Shown: piece after piece, positions 1-8,091 of the stretch
Layout of the letters: every line of letters begins with the position of its first letter
Numbering within the stretch: the stretch's first letter is position 1
Assembly: GCF_000424105.1 (NCBI RefSeq)
Contig: NZ_AUJG01000007.1
Coordinates: 53,157-117,156, forward strand
Direction of reading: 5' to 3'
DNA from: Lachnospira multipara ATCC 19207
Lineage (GTDB): Bacteria; Bacillota; Clostridia; Lachnospirales; Lachnospiraceae
Length of the DNA stretch: 64,000 nucleotides
Position numbers and translations under genes: made by a program
The notes under the pieces: generated by a model
Told to the model about the DNA's origin: nothing
The model's input: the letters and a program-made list of their open reading frames with translations, nothing else
Databases searched by the model: none

Positions 1-1394
1 TAGCTTCTGTGTAGTGTGCAGGTGGCTGTGTAAAATGTTGAATTCCCTCAACATTTTCTAAGCTAAGCTTTGAATTCTCATCTAAGCTCTTAGCTAAAGT
101 ATTAGACTTCTCTTCATCATCAGCTTCCTTATAAATTGCCATGAAACCTTCAAACTTAACCTTAGATGCAGATACTGAGAATCTATAATCTCCTGCCTTA
201 ATCTTAACAGAAGTTGTTTCATAAACTGCAGGAGTCATCTGACTTGCAATAAATCTCTTCCATATTAATTGATATAATCTAAACTGATCTCTAGATAGAG
301 AATCCTTTACAACAACTGGTGAAAGAGTTAAATCTGTAGGACGAATTGCCTCATGGGCATCCTGAATTCTCTTCTCATCCTTCTTTGCCTCAATATGATT
401 ACCAGCTACATACTCTTTACCATAATTATCATTAATAAAGCTTGCTGTTGTAGCTACTGCCTCATCTGCAACTCTTGTAGAATCAGTACGTAAATAAGTA
501 ATTAAACCTACGCTACCTCTTCCCTCAATTTCAATACCTTCATATAATTGCTGTGCAATTCGCATGGTCTTTTGAGTTGCAAAGTTAAGGGCCTTAGCTG
601 CTTCCTGCTGCATTGTACTTGTTGTAAATGGAAGTGGAGCTTTTTTATTTCTCTCACCCTTCTTTATCTGATCAACACTAAATTTCTCTTTTTTAAGTTT
701 AGCTAAAATCTCATCTGCTTCATTCTTTGATTTGATTTCAAGCTTACCCTTAGATGTTCCTGTAAACTGGGCAACAATAGGCTTCTTCTCACCTTCAATA
801 TTTAAATTAGCCTCAATTGTCCAATACTCTTCTGGAATAAATTCATCTATTAACTTCTCTCTATCGCAAATGATTCTAAGTGCAACAGACTGAACTCTAC
901 CAGCTGATAAACCTCTCTTAATCTTTGCCCATAAAAGAGGACTGATTCCATAACCCACGATTCTATCAAGGGCACGTCTTGCTTGCTGTGCATCAACAAG
1001 ATTCATATCAATCTTTCTTGCATTCTTTAAAGATTCCTTAACTGCACCCTTTGTAATTTCATTAAAGGTAATTCTATAAATGTCCTTATCTTCTAATTTA
1101 AGAGCTGCTGCTAAATGCCAAGAAATAGCCTCTCCCTCACGATCGGGATCGGTTGCAAGATATACTTTAGTTGCCTTCTTTGCTTCCTTTCTTAGGGCAG
1201 CAAGTAATTCACCCTTACCTCTAATTGTTATATATTTAGGTTCATAATCGTTTTCTGGATCAATACCCATCTGTGACTTTGGAAGGTCACGTACATGTCC
1301 TTGAGAGGCCATTACCTTGTAATTTGAACCCAAGAACTTCCCAATTGTTTTTACCTTAGCTGGCGACTCTACTATTACTAAATACTTAGCCACT
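1..1394 (-). CDS. topA: DNA topoisomerase I (type IA), 3' end outside window
   Basis: Relaxes negatively supercoiled DNA in the cytoplasm by single-strand passage. The translation starts at a GTG (VAKYLVIVESPAKAK), 8 bases after a GGAGG at 1403-1407. The Toprim domain comes first, with the ESPAK motif and the acidic ATDPDREGEAI motif. It is followed by the DAQQARRALDRIVGYGISP stretch and the active-site tyrosine in GLITYLRTDS. The last readable residues include FTQPPAHYTEA, a conserved type IA motif. About 464 codons are present, so the C-terminal part, where zinc-ribbon repeats usually sit, is off the window. The start lies 21 bases after the dprA stop, so it is probably transcribed with dprA, a common pairing in Firmicutes. 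The family call is secure; only the 3' end is unknown. Confidence 0.97.
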
Positions 1395-1415
1395 TCATAT
1401 TCCTCCGTTACTATG

Positions 1416-2567
1416 TTAGATTTGTACCCTTACATAGCAATTCTTCGTTGTCTCCTCCACTAAACCCTCTAGCTCTAATTCTAATAAATTTTCCACCACG
1501 ATACTTAAAGGTAACCCTGTTTTAGTTACTAAATCATCTAACGCACAAGGATACAAATCGAGTTCACTATACACCATATTTTTTTGACTGGCAATAGGCA
1601 ATTTATTTAAATTGTGTCTAAATTGTTCATTTTGTGGGGAAATTTCACTAGATAAAGCCTGATTTTTATTGCTTTTAGTAGAAATTAAATCGCATTGATA
1701 AATATCTTCTGGTCTAAGTATAGGATTAGCACCTTCATTCAATAATTCTAAACATCCAACTGATAAAGGATCAGAGATTCTCCCCGGCACTACAAAGACG
1801 TCCTTTCCCTGTTCTAGAGCCCAATCCACCGTAATTTTACTACCACTTTTATTCCTTGCCTCAACTACAATTACCGCATCACTTAGTGCGCTAATAATAC
1901 GATTTCTCTCTGGAAAATGTCCGGGAATTGCAGGAGTATTTGGCTTATATTCTGACAGTATTCCTCCATGCTCTTTTAAATGAAGATATAGCTCTAAATT
2001 ATTTCTTGGATAACATACATCTGCCCCAGTTCCAAGAACTCCTAAAGAATAACCGCCAGCACTAATAGCCCCCTTTTGTCCATAATAATCAATTCCTAGG
2101 GCCATGCCACTAATTACTTGAATACCATTAGCTGCAAAGCTTTTTGCAAACTCATAGGCAATTCTTCTTCCATAATCAGTACAGCCCCTAGCCCCTACAA
2201 TAGAAACAATTGGCTTATTAAAATCCGGAAGTCTTCCATAATAATATAGATTCACAGGATAATTTTCTATATCAAGTAACTGCTTTGGATAGTCTTCCTT
2301 TCCTGGATAGCTAAATTTCATATCTGACTTTCTAAGCTTAATATAGTCCTTTAAAATGTAGCCAACCTCCTTTGATTCTTCAATGGCCTTAGCATCATTT
2401 TCACTAATCTTTTCTATATTTAAATAGTCCGACTTCTTTGCAAAAAATACCCTCTTAGGATTTCCAAAATATTCTAGTAATTTGTGGATTTTTACAAGGC
2501 CCACCCCTGGGATGCTATTAATCCAATACCAGTAAAATCCCTTTGTAATCTCGCTTAAATTTTCCAT
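1416..2567 (-). CDS. dprA: DNA processing protein DprA/Smf
   Basis: Loads RecA on incoming single-stranded DNA during natural transformation and is also found in bacteria not known to be competent. The 383 residues fit the longer three-domain form. An N-terminal SAM/HhH-like region is followed by the Rossmann-like core with VGARGCTDYGRR (about 124-135), SGMALGID (153-160) and the GADVCYPRNN loop. A C-terminal winged-helix-like segment (about 320-380) follows, of the sort that contacts partner proteins. The start is supported by AAGGAG 6 bases before the ATG. It lies 27 bases after comM and 21 bases before topA, so comM-dprA-topA looks like one transcription unit. Confidence 0.95.
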   Translation of the reverse strand: MENLSEITKGFYWYWINSIPGVGLVKIHKLLEYFGNPKRVFFAKKSDYLNIEKISENDAKAIEESKEVGYILKDYIKLRKSDMKFSYPGKEDYPKQLLDIENYPVNLYYYGRLPDFNKPIVSIVGARGCTDYGRRIAYEFAKSFAANGIQVISGMALGIDYYGQKGAISAGGYSLGVLGTGADVCYPRNNLELYLHLKEHGGILSEYKPNTPAIPGHFPERNRIISALSDAVIVVEARNKSGSKITVDWALEQGKDVFVVPGRISDPLSVGCLELLNEGANPILRPEDIYQCDLISTKSNKNQALSSEISPQNEQFRHNLNKLPIASQKNMVYSELDLYPCALDDLVTKTGLPLSIVVENLLELELEGLVEETTKNCYVRVQI

Positions 2568-2594
2568 AAAATTCTCCTTATTCTTCTTTTGTTT

Positions 2595-4142
2595 TTATTC
2601 ATTAACCCTTCTATAGGAAAAGCTCTCTGAAATATGACTCCAGTTAATGTCCTTCTCCCCTTCTAAATCCGCAATAGTTCTAGCCGTCTTAAGGATCCTT
2701 GTATAAGCTCTAGCAGTTAAATGTTTTTTTTCATAAAAGCGCTCCATAAGCTCCTTTTCCCTATCCTTTAACTGGCAGTATTTCTTTACCATTTCTGAAT
2801 TCATCTGGGAATTAAAATTGATATTAGTGTCTTTAAATCTTTCTAGCTGTGCCTTCCTAGCCCTTAAAATCATTTCTTTCATCTTTTTATTTGAGAGCAC
2901 ATTTTCATCCGTCTCCGTCTCATAGGCTATATCTTTAAACTTAATTTCATTAGTTTTTATGCAAATGTCGAAGCGGTCCCAAATTGGATTACTAATCTTT
3001 CCAATATATCTTCTTATGTCTACTTCTCTACATTTACATCGAGTTCTATCAGGGTAATAGCCGCATTTACAAGGATTCATGGCCGCCACTAGCATAAAAT
3101 CTGCAGGGTAGTCATAAGAATAATTAAGTCTTGTAACCTTAACCTTTCTATCCTCAATAGGACTTCTAAGACTTTCAATAACATTAGAATTAAACTCTGT
3201 GATTTCATCAAGAAATAAAACCCCCTTACTTGCTAAGGTGATTTCCCCAGGTTTAGCAAAAGCGCCACCTCCCATTAAGGCATTCAAGGTGATGTTATGA
3301 TAAGGATTTCTAAAAGGTCGTTTTTTTACAAGACCACTGCCCTCCTTTAGTATTCCTGCCACACTTTCAATCTTAGTGACCTCAAGCCTTTCCTCTTTTG
3401 TCATATCTGGCATAATATAGGGAATTCTACTTGCAAGCATGGTTTTTCCACTGCCTGGAGGCCCCATATACATGATGTTGTGCATCCCGGCTACTGCAAT
3501 CATTGTGGCTCTTTTAGCGCTATTTTGCCCCCTGACATCACTAAAATCCGGGGTCTTTATATCCTTTTCTTCTATAATTGGGGATTTTGAAAATGTGTCT
3601 AGACTATCAAAATTAAGACTTGAAGGCTCTAATTTACCATTAATTATATTTACACATTCCTTTAGATTAGATACGGTAATTACATTTATATCTTCTACAA
3701 TTAGGGCCTCTTCTTTGTTAGCTTTTGGAATAATTACATTTTTAATGCCAGCTTTTTGAGCCATTAATACGCAAGGCAAAATTCCCTTAACCCCTTTTAT
3801 ACTACCATCAAGGCCAAGCTCTCCAATGCAGAAATACTCTCCTAAAGATTCATTAGTTATTAGATTATTTGCCGCAAGTAAGCCAAGTGCAATAGGCAGG
3901 TCAAAGCCCGTTCCATCCTTTCTAATATCTGCAGGAGATATGTTTACTACTACTCTTTGGGGTAGAAGTTTAAAATTTGAATTTTTAATTGCTACCTTGA
4001 TTCTTTCCTTAGCTTCCTTTACTTCACTACTTAGTAAACCACTCATGTTAAAATCTGGTAGACCATCTGATACATCTGTTTCCACTTCCACTAAAATAGC
4101 TTCAAGTCCGTAAACAGAGGCCGATTTAATACAACTATACAT
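2595..4142 (-). CDS. comM: YifB/ComM family Mg-chelatase-like AAA+ ATPase
   Basis: ComM is a hexameric helicase that promotes branch migration when transformed DNA is integrated. The 515 residues are full length for the family. The N-terminal Lon-like fold (1-170) carries the PADIRKDGTGFDLP motif. The AAA+ core has Walker A GPPGSGKT (227-234) and Walker B GVLFLDE (308-314). The family cysteine cluster CKCGYYPDRTRCKC follows, then a C-terminal magnesium-chelatase domain. An AAAGGA lies 6 bases before the ATG. The gene starts 113 bases downstream of the last pilus gene with no clear terminator between, so it may be read partly from the pilus operon. Family identity is sure; a role in transformation here is inferred. 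Confidence 0.94.
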   Translation of the reverse strand: MYSCIKSASVYGLEAILVEVETDVSDGLPDFNMSGLLSSEVKEAKERIKVAIKNSNFKLLPQRVVVNISPADIRKDGTGFDLPIALGLLAANNLITNESLGEYFCIGELGLDGSIKGVKGILPCVLMAQKAGIKNVIIPKANKEEALIVEDINVITVSNLKECVNIINGKLEPSSLNFDSLDTFSKSPIIEEKDIKTPDFSDVRGQNSAKRATMIAVAGMHNIMYMGPPGSGKTMLASRIPYIMPDMTKEERLEVTKIESVAGILKEGSGLVKKRPFRNPYHNITLNALMGGGAFAKPGEITLASKGVLFLDEITEFNSNVIESLRSPIEDRKVKVTRLNYSYDYPADFMLVAAMNPCKCGYYPDRTRCKCREVDIRRYIGKISNPIWDRFDICIKTNEIKFKDIAYETETDENVLSNKKMKEMILRARKAQLERFKDTNINFNSQMNSEMVKKYCQLKDREKELMERFYEKKHLTARAYTRILKTARTIADLEGEKDINWSHISESFSYRRVNE

Positions 4143-4255
4143 CTAATGTCCTTTCTTTTGATTCTTTTGTTAATTACTTTTTGCTTTAGTTTTGTTTTGT
4201 TAATTGGAATTTTGCTAGATTCTAGCTAAAAGACTTTCCTAGACTATCATAAATT

Positions 4256-6832
4256 CTAATCTAAGTCAAATAAATCCCTTCTTGCAAGACTAAAGCTTGT
4301 AGTTCCCCTAGTTTTATTAACATCCTCTGCATAGATTGTAATTACTAAATCTCCCCTAGTTAAACTATCATAAAGGGTTATTCCTTCACTATTTGTTAGA
4401 TTTAGATAATCTCGTAAATCCAGTACATTTTCCACTTTATTTCTGAGGCAATTGTCTCCCTCATATTCTTCTAATATCACATCCACTCCTTCTGTAAAGC
4501 TTCCATCTCCGTCCACATCCCAGAAGGCTCTTCCATAGGAATAGGCACCATTTGAAATACCCATATCAATATCTGTTACTGTAAATCTTAAATAGTTAGT
4601 GGTTGTAGTAAGGTCTGATAAGTAAGAAAGATCATTTGATCTAATTGCCTGCTCGTAGGAATTAGAGCCCGTCTTAATTCCTGTAGTGCTTGAAATCCTA
4701 GGTGTAGAATTACCAGACTTTATGGCCTTAACTACAGTATTAACAAAAAGCTTAAGTTCTGCATCCTTTGTAACCTCTGAGTGACCACAGCCGGAATAAG
4801 TAATATTTCCTTTAGAGTAAATGTAGTAATTATTAAGGGCGTCAACTCCTGATAGGTGGTAATAAGAGCCCGTATCTGAAGAGTAGAGAGCATACCAAAC
4901 CACTACATCCTTTGAAGAATCAATTAGCTTTGAATTTGTTGCCTCTAAATCCACCACAAACCACTGGGAGTGGGTCTTTGAAACTGTAATACTCTCATCA
5001 ATTCCATAAGGGTATTCTGTAACCTGACCTTTATTTAGCTGCCTTACATTAGTAGTGGTTAGAACACTTTTATTTATCTCATCGGAAATATTAGTATATA
5101 TCTTAAAAGGATTCCCATTATCTGTGCCTCTTCTCATAATATTTAAATTAGTATAGCCCTGATAATTATCATCAAAAACCGTGGCTTTATTAGCCCCTGC
5201 TACACTTGTAACCGACTTATCAGAAACCCCGTATCTATCCATACCTGCCATATTTCTAAACCTTGAGGTTAAATAAAAGGAGGTATCAATATTAGATTTC
5301 TTAGCAGACGACATATCTAGAACTCTTACATTTTCATAATTAACATCTGAATAGGCGGAGTAAATAAAATTATCGTGGCTAAATAACACTGCACGGCCGG
5401 AATTTATAAAGTCCTCAATATTATTTAGAGCACTTTCACTTTCAATATCCTCACGGTTAAAGTTATCGTAAAAGCCTATGACTAGCATGTCGTATTTATA
5501 CAATTTATTCTTGGACTCATCATAGATATCCAGCCCATTCATTTCATAATCAACCCCATCATACCAGCTAACAAAGTCATTAACTGAGACACTATCAATG
5601 GATAAATCAATTCCAACCAAATCTGAAATGGCATCAAATCTTTCCATAAAAGCTTCATCTTCAAGTAAGAAATTTCCTGTGGTTACATCATCAAGAGGAA
5701 CAATTTGTAATACCTTAACTTCGCTTACATCCTCTTCTGAAACAATAATACAGCCTGTATCCTGACAAGAGCCTCCGGTCTTATTTGTAGCCACCAGCTT
5801 AATTCCAACATAGCCTCTAAGCTCTGTTGGAAGGGCAAGACTTACTCTAAAGTTACCCTTATTATCCGTGGTAATTTTACTATCTGTTGAACGAGTTGAA
5901 GAATAGTAAAGCTCATACTCCTCACCTGCTATTTCTGAAAATATACCATCGCCGTTTTTATCAATATAAATATCAAGGTCATAGCTCTCACTAGTAGTTC
6001 CAATTTGTCCATAAATTTCAAAACTAGAAAGGGAAGAAGCTAAAACTTTTTTTGAATTAATTATCTTATTACTGTCATAATCTGCCTTAAAATCATCATC
6101 TAGACTTATTTCTGGATGACTAATATAGTTAAGAGAAATATTCTTCGTCTCATCAAATATATTAGAGGTATTATGTCCATTTTTTTCTAAATAATAAGGG
6201 GCTAATTTATAGACATTTACGCTGTAATTACTACTATTAGTTGAGGTCTTTTCATTAATGGCATTATAAATGGAATTAGCTAAAACTAGGGGCTTACCAT
6301 TGTCTATAAAATTCATCAATTTATTAAGGCTTTTAAGGGTAAAGTCATTGCCACTAAAGGCAGCATAAACCGTCTCTCCTGTGGATTCTATGGATAAATT
6401 CATCTTTAAAAATTTACCTGCTGGCGAGTAGTTTCCATTACCCTGAAGGGCGCCGCTTGCAAGATAACCTTTAGGATTATAATCTCCTATAATTACTAAA
6501 TCATAGTCATTTACAATATCAGAGTTCATGCCAATAAAACCGTTTGAGGCAATGCTATCTATGGTTACATAATTTTTGTAATTACTAGACTTTATATTCT
6601 TTACCTTAAAACCAAACCATTTAAGGATCTGCTTAGCCGATGAATAATTGTTATATTTGCTTGCACCACTTGGCTCAATTTCAAGCACTCTAATAGGGTA
6701 GCTAACAGTATCTGCTGCCACCGTACTTGATTTATTTCCCTTTAAGATTGCTAGAAGCGAAATGCAAAAAATAACAACTAATAAAAGGGCTATTTTATAC
6801 AAATCCTTTTTAAATTCCTTATTCATATGCAC
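4256..6832 (-). CDS. Large secreted DUF5057-type protein of the pilus operon
   Basis: An 858-residue protein with one N-terminal membrane segment (about 12-30) preceded by lysines; the rest should be extracellular. The first part (VLEIEPSG, then a region ending DYDLVIIGDYNPKGYL) and a second copy-like part (VLQIVPLDD, DMLVIGFYDNF, SGRAVLFSHDNF) resemble the DUF5057 family, found beside clostridial pilin genes. The internal similarity suggests two glutamine-amidotransferase-like folds. A calcium-loop-like DVDGDGSFTEGVD occurs near the C-terminus and DIYIDKNGDGIFSE near residue 290. It lacks a prepilin leader. It is the last gene of the pilus operon, 6 bases after a minor pilin. Role unknown; a pilus-associated surface or tip protein is the best guess. 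Confidence 0.7.
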   Translation of the reverse strand: MHMNKEFKKDLYKIALLLVVIFCISLLAILKGNKSSTVAADTVSYPIRVLEIEPSGASKYNNYSSAKQILKWFGFKVKNIKSSNYKNYVTIDSIASNGFIGMNSDIVNDYDLVIIGDYNPKGYLASGALQGNGNYSPAGKFLKMNLSIESTGETVYAAFSGNDFTLKSLNKLMNFIDNGKPLVLANSIYNAINEKTSTNSSNYSVNVYKLAPYYLEKNGHNTSNIFDETKNISLNYISHPEISLDDDFKADYDSNKIINSKKVLASSLSSFEIYGQIGTTSESYDLDIYIDKNGDGIFSEIAGEEYELYYSSTRSTDSKITTDNKGNFRVSLALPTELRGYVGIKLVATNKTGGSCQDTGCIIVSEEDVSEVKVLQIVPLDDVTTGNFLLEDEAFMERFDAISDLVGIDLSIDSVSVNDFVSWYDGVDYEMNGLDIYDESKNKLYKYDMLVIGFYDNFNREDIESESALNNIEDFINSGRAVLFSHDNFIYSAYSDVNYENVRVLDMSSAKKSNIDTSFYLTSRFRNMAGMDRYGVSDKSVTSVAGANKATVFDDNYQGYTNLNIMRRGTDNGNPFKIYTNISDEINKSVLTTTNVRQLNKGQVTEYPYGIDESITVSKTHSQWFVVDLEATNSKLIDSSKDVVVWYALYSSDTGSYYHLSGVDALNNYYIYSKGNITYSGCGHSEVTKDAELKLFVNTVVKAIKSGNSTPRISSTTGIKTGSNSYEQAIRSNDLSYLSDLTTTTNYLRFTVTDIDMGISNGAYSYGRAFWDVDGDGSFTEGVDVILEEYEGDNCLRNKVENVLDLRDYLNLTNSEGITLYDSLTRGDLVITIYAEDVNKTRGTTSFSLARRDLFDLD

Positions 6833-6838
6833 TCCTGT

Positions 6839-7495
6839 TTACTGATTTATAAAACTATCAACTAAGCTAGTAGGAATTACTTGATTTTCACTAGTACTAA
6901 GCTTTACAAAATCTATACTAGACTCACTATTTCCCTCCCCTAAATAAAGCTTATCCTTACAGCTATTTCTAGTGCTAAAGCTCTTATTTATGGTCCTTTC
7001 CTGGCCCGATAGCTTTGAGCTAATAGTTATATCAAGCATTGGATAATCTGAGACATAATCTAGATTAAAGCTATTAGAATCTTTTCTTGTTAGGCTTATC
7101 ATGTCCTTATTTAGCTTTACACTAAAGTCGCTAATGTTTCCTGCTATAAAACTTTCCTCTTGATTGAAAATGTAATACAGAGTCTCATTTTCATACTTAA
7201 GGCCTACTTGATTGTTGTCACTATCATAGCTTAGTAGATAAACTAAATCTCCAACTTTAAAAAGCCTTATAGAGCTAGCGTTTAGTACGCAACTCTCCCC
7301 AAAGGCCATGGCATTATCTAGCTTAGTCTCAAGCTTTGCATTAACTGTTGACCTTCTATAAGACCTTACGCTTTGGCTTACAAAAACACCTAGGGCAAAT
7401 AATACAATGCTTGAAATTGCAAGGGCAATGATAAGTTCTACAAAACTAAAGCCTTTATTATTTTGTGTAATTTTTGACTTTTCGTTTTCCTTCAT
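6839..7495 (-). CDS. Minor prepilin, PilW-like
   Basis: A 218-residue protein with a type IV prepilin leader: a charged N-terminus, then NNKGFSFVELIIALAISS. Cleavage by the prepilin peptidase would fall after the glycine, leaving phenylalanine 1 and the conserved glutamate 5. The hydrophobic helix (about 18-40) is followed by a Ser/Asn-rich globular domain. The second cysteine-containing stretch (ESCVLNASS, later TRNSCKD) could give one disulfide. It lies 8 bases after the preceding minor pilin and 6 before the DUF5057 gene. By length and position in the minor-pilin block it resembles PilW or GspJ, but the head domain is too divergent for a firm assignment. Confidence 0.85.
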   Translation of the reverse strand: MKENEKSKITQNNKGFSFVELIIALAISSIVLFALGVFVSQSVRSYRRSTVNAKLETKLDNAMAFGESCVLNASSIRLFKVGDLVYLLSYDSDNNQVGLKYENETLYYIFNQEESFIAGNISDFSVKLNKDMISLTRKDSNSFNLDYVSDYPMLDITISSKLSGQERTINKSFSTRNSCKDKLYLGEGNSESSIDFVKLSTSENQVIPTSLVDSFINQ

Positions 7496-7503
7496 AGTTC
7501 CAC

Positions 7504-8091
7504 CTATTCCTTAAAGATTCCTGTCTTTAAATAAAGTAGCAAAGACTTTGTTTTTCTGCCCTTTATATTAAAGTTTATAAAGCTATTCTCTATTAGATTA
7601 GTTCCCCCTGTAAAAGTTATGTAATAAACGCTACTTCCATTGACATCCTCAGTTGAATTAACTGCACTTCCTCCATAATTTAGGCTTTTAACAGAACCTT
7701 TTGATTTGTCAAATTCAATAAAGAGACTAGTGCCCTTTGATAGGGCAAGGCCTGTGCTTGTATCCCCTTCTGTAAAGCTTATAGAAAGAGATATCCTAGA
7801 GCCTAGCTTAGTAGAATCCATTAAATCACCATTTTTATAGCTATTTATATAGATTATTCCCTCTTTATTAGTAATTTCTATATAGTAGGAATTATCAATT
7901 GAAAGGGTGTTGCTTCTAAGCATCTCCACCTCTGATTTTAGGGAATTTACTGCCCTTTGCTCATTGGCATTGACTAAAGTGGACATAAGGATAGCGCTGC
8001 CTGATATTACCACAAGCATTATGGCAAGCGTTATTAGTAATTCAATTAAACTAAAGCCTTTCATGTCCATTTTTTTCATTAATTTCTCCAA
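7504..8091 (-). CDS. Minor prepilin, GspH/FimT-like
   Basis: A 195-residue prepilin-like protein. Residues 1-12 are a short charged leader ending in MKG, followed by FSLIELLITLAIMLVVISG with glutamate at mature position 5. The head domain is small and rich in Ser, Gly and Asn, with no cysteines. The start codon lies 13 bases inside the 3' end of the giant PilX-like gene, which suggests translational coupling. Such proteins help start pilus assembly, usually as a complex with other minor pilins. The GspH/FimT label rests on size and gene order and is tentative; the prepilin call is firm. Confidence 0.87.
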   Translation of the reverse strand: MEKLMKKMDMKGFSLIELLITLAIMLVVISGSAILMSTLVNANEQRAVNSLKSEVEMLRSNTLSIDNSYYIEITNKEGIIYINSYKNGDLMDSTKLGSRISLSISFTEGDTSTGLALSKGTSLFIEFDKSKGSVKSLNYGGSAVNSTEDVNGSSVYYITFTGGTNLIENSFINFNIKGRKTKSLLLYLKTGIFKE

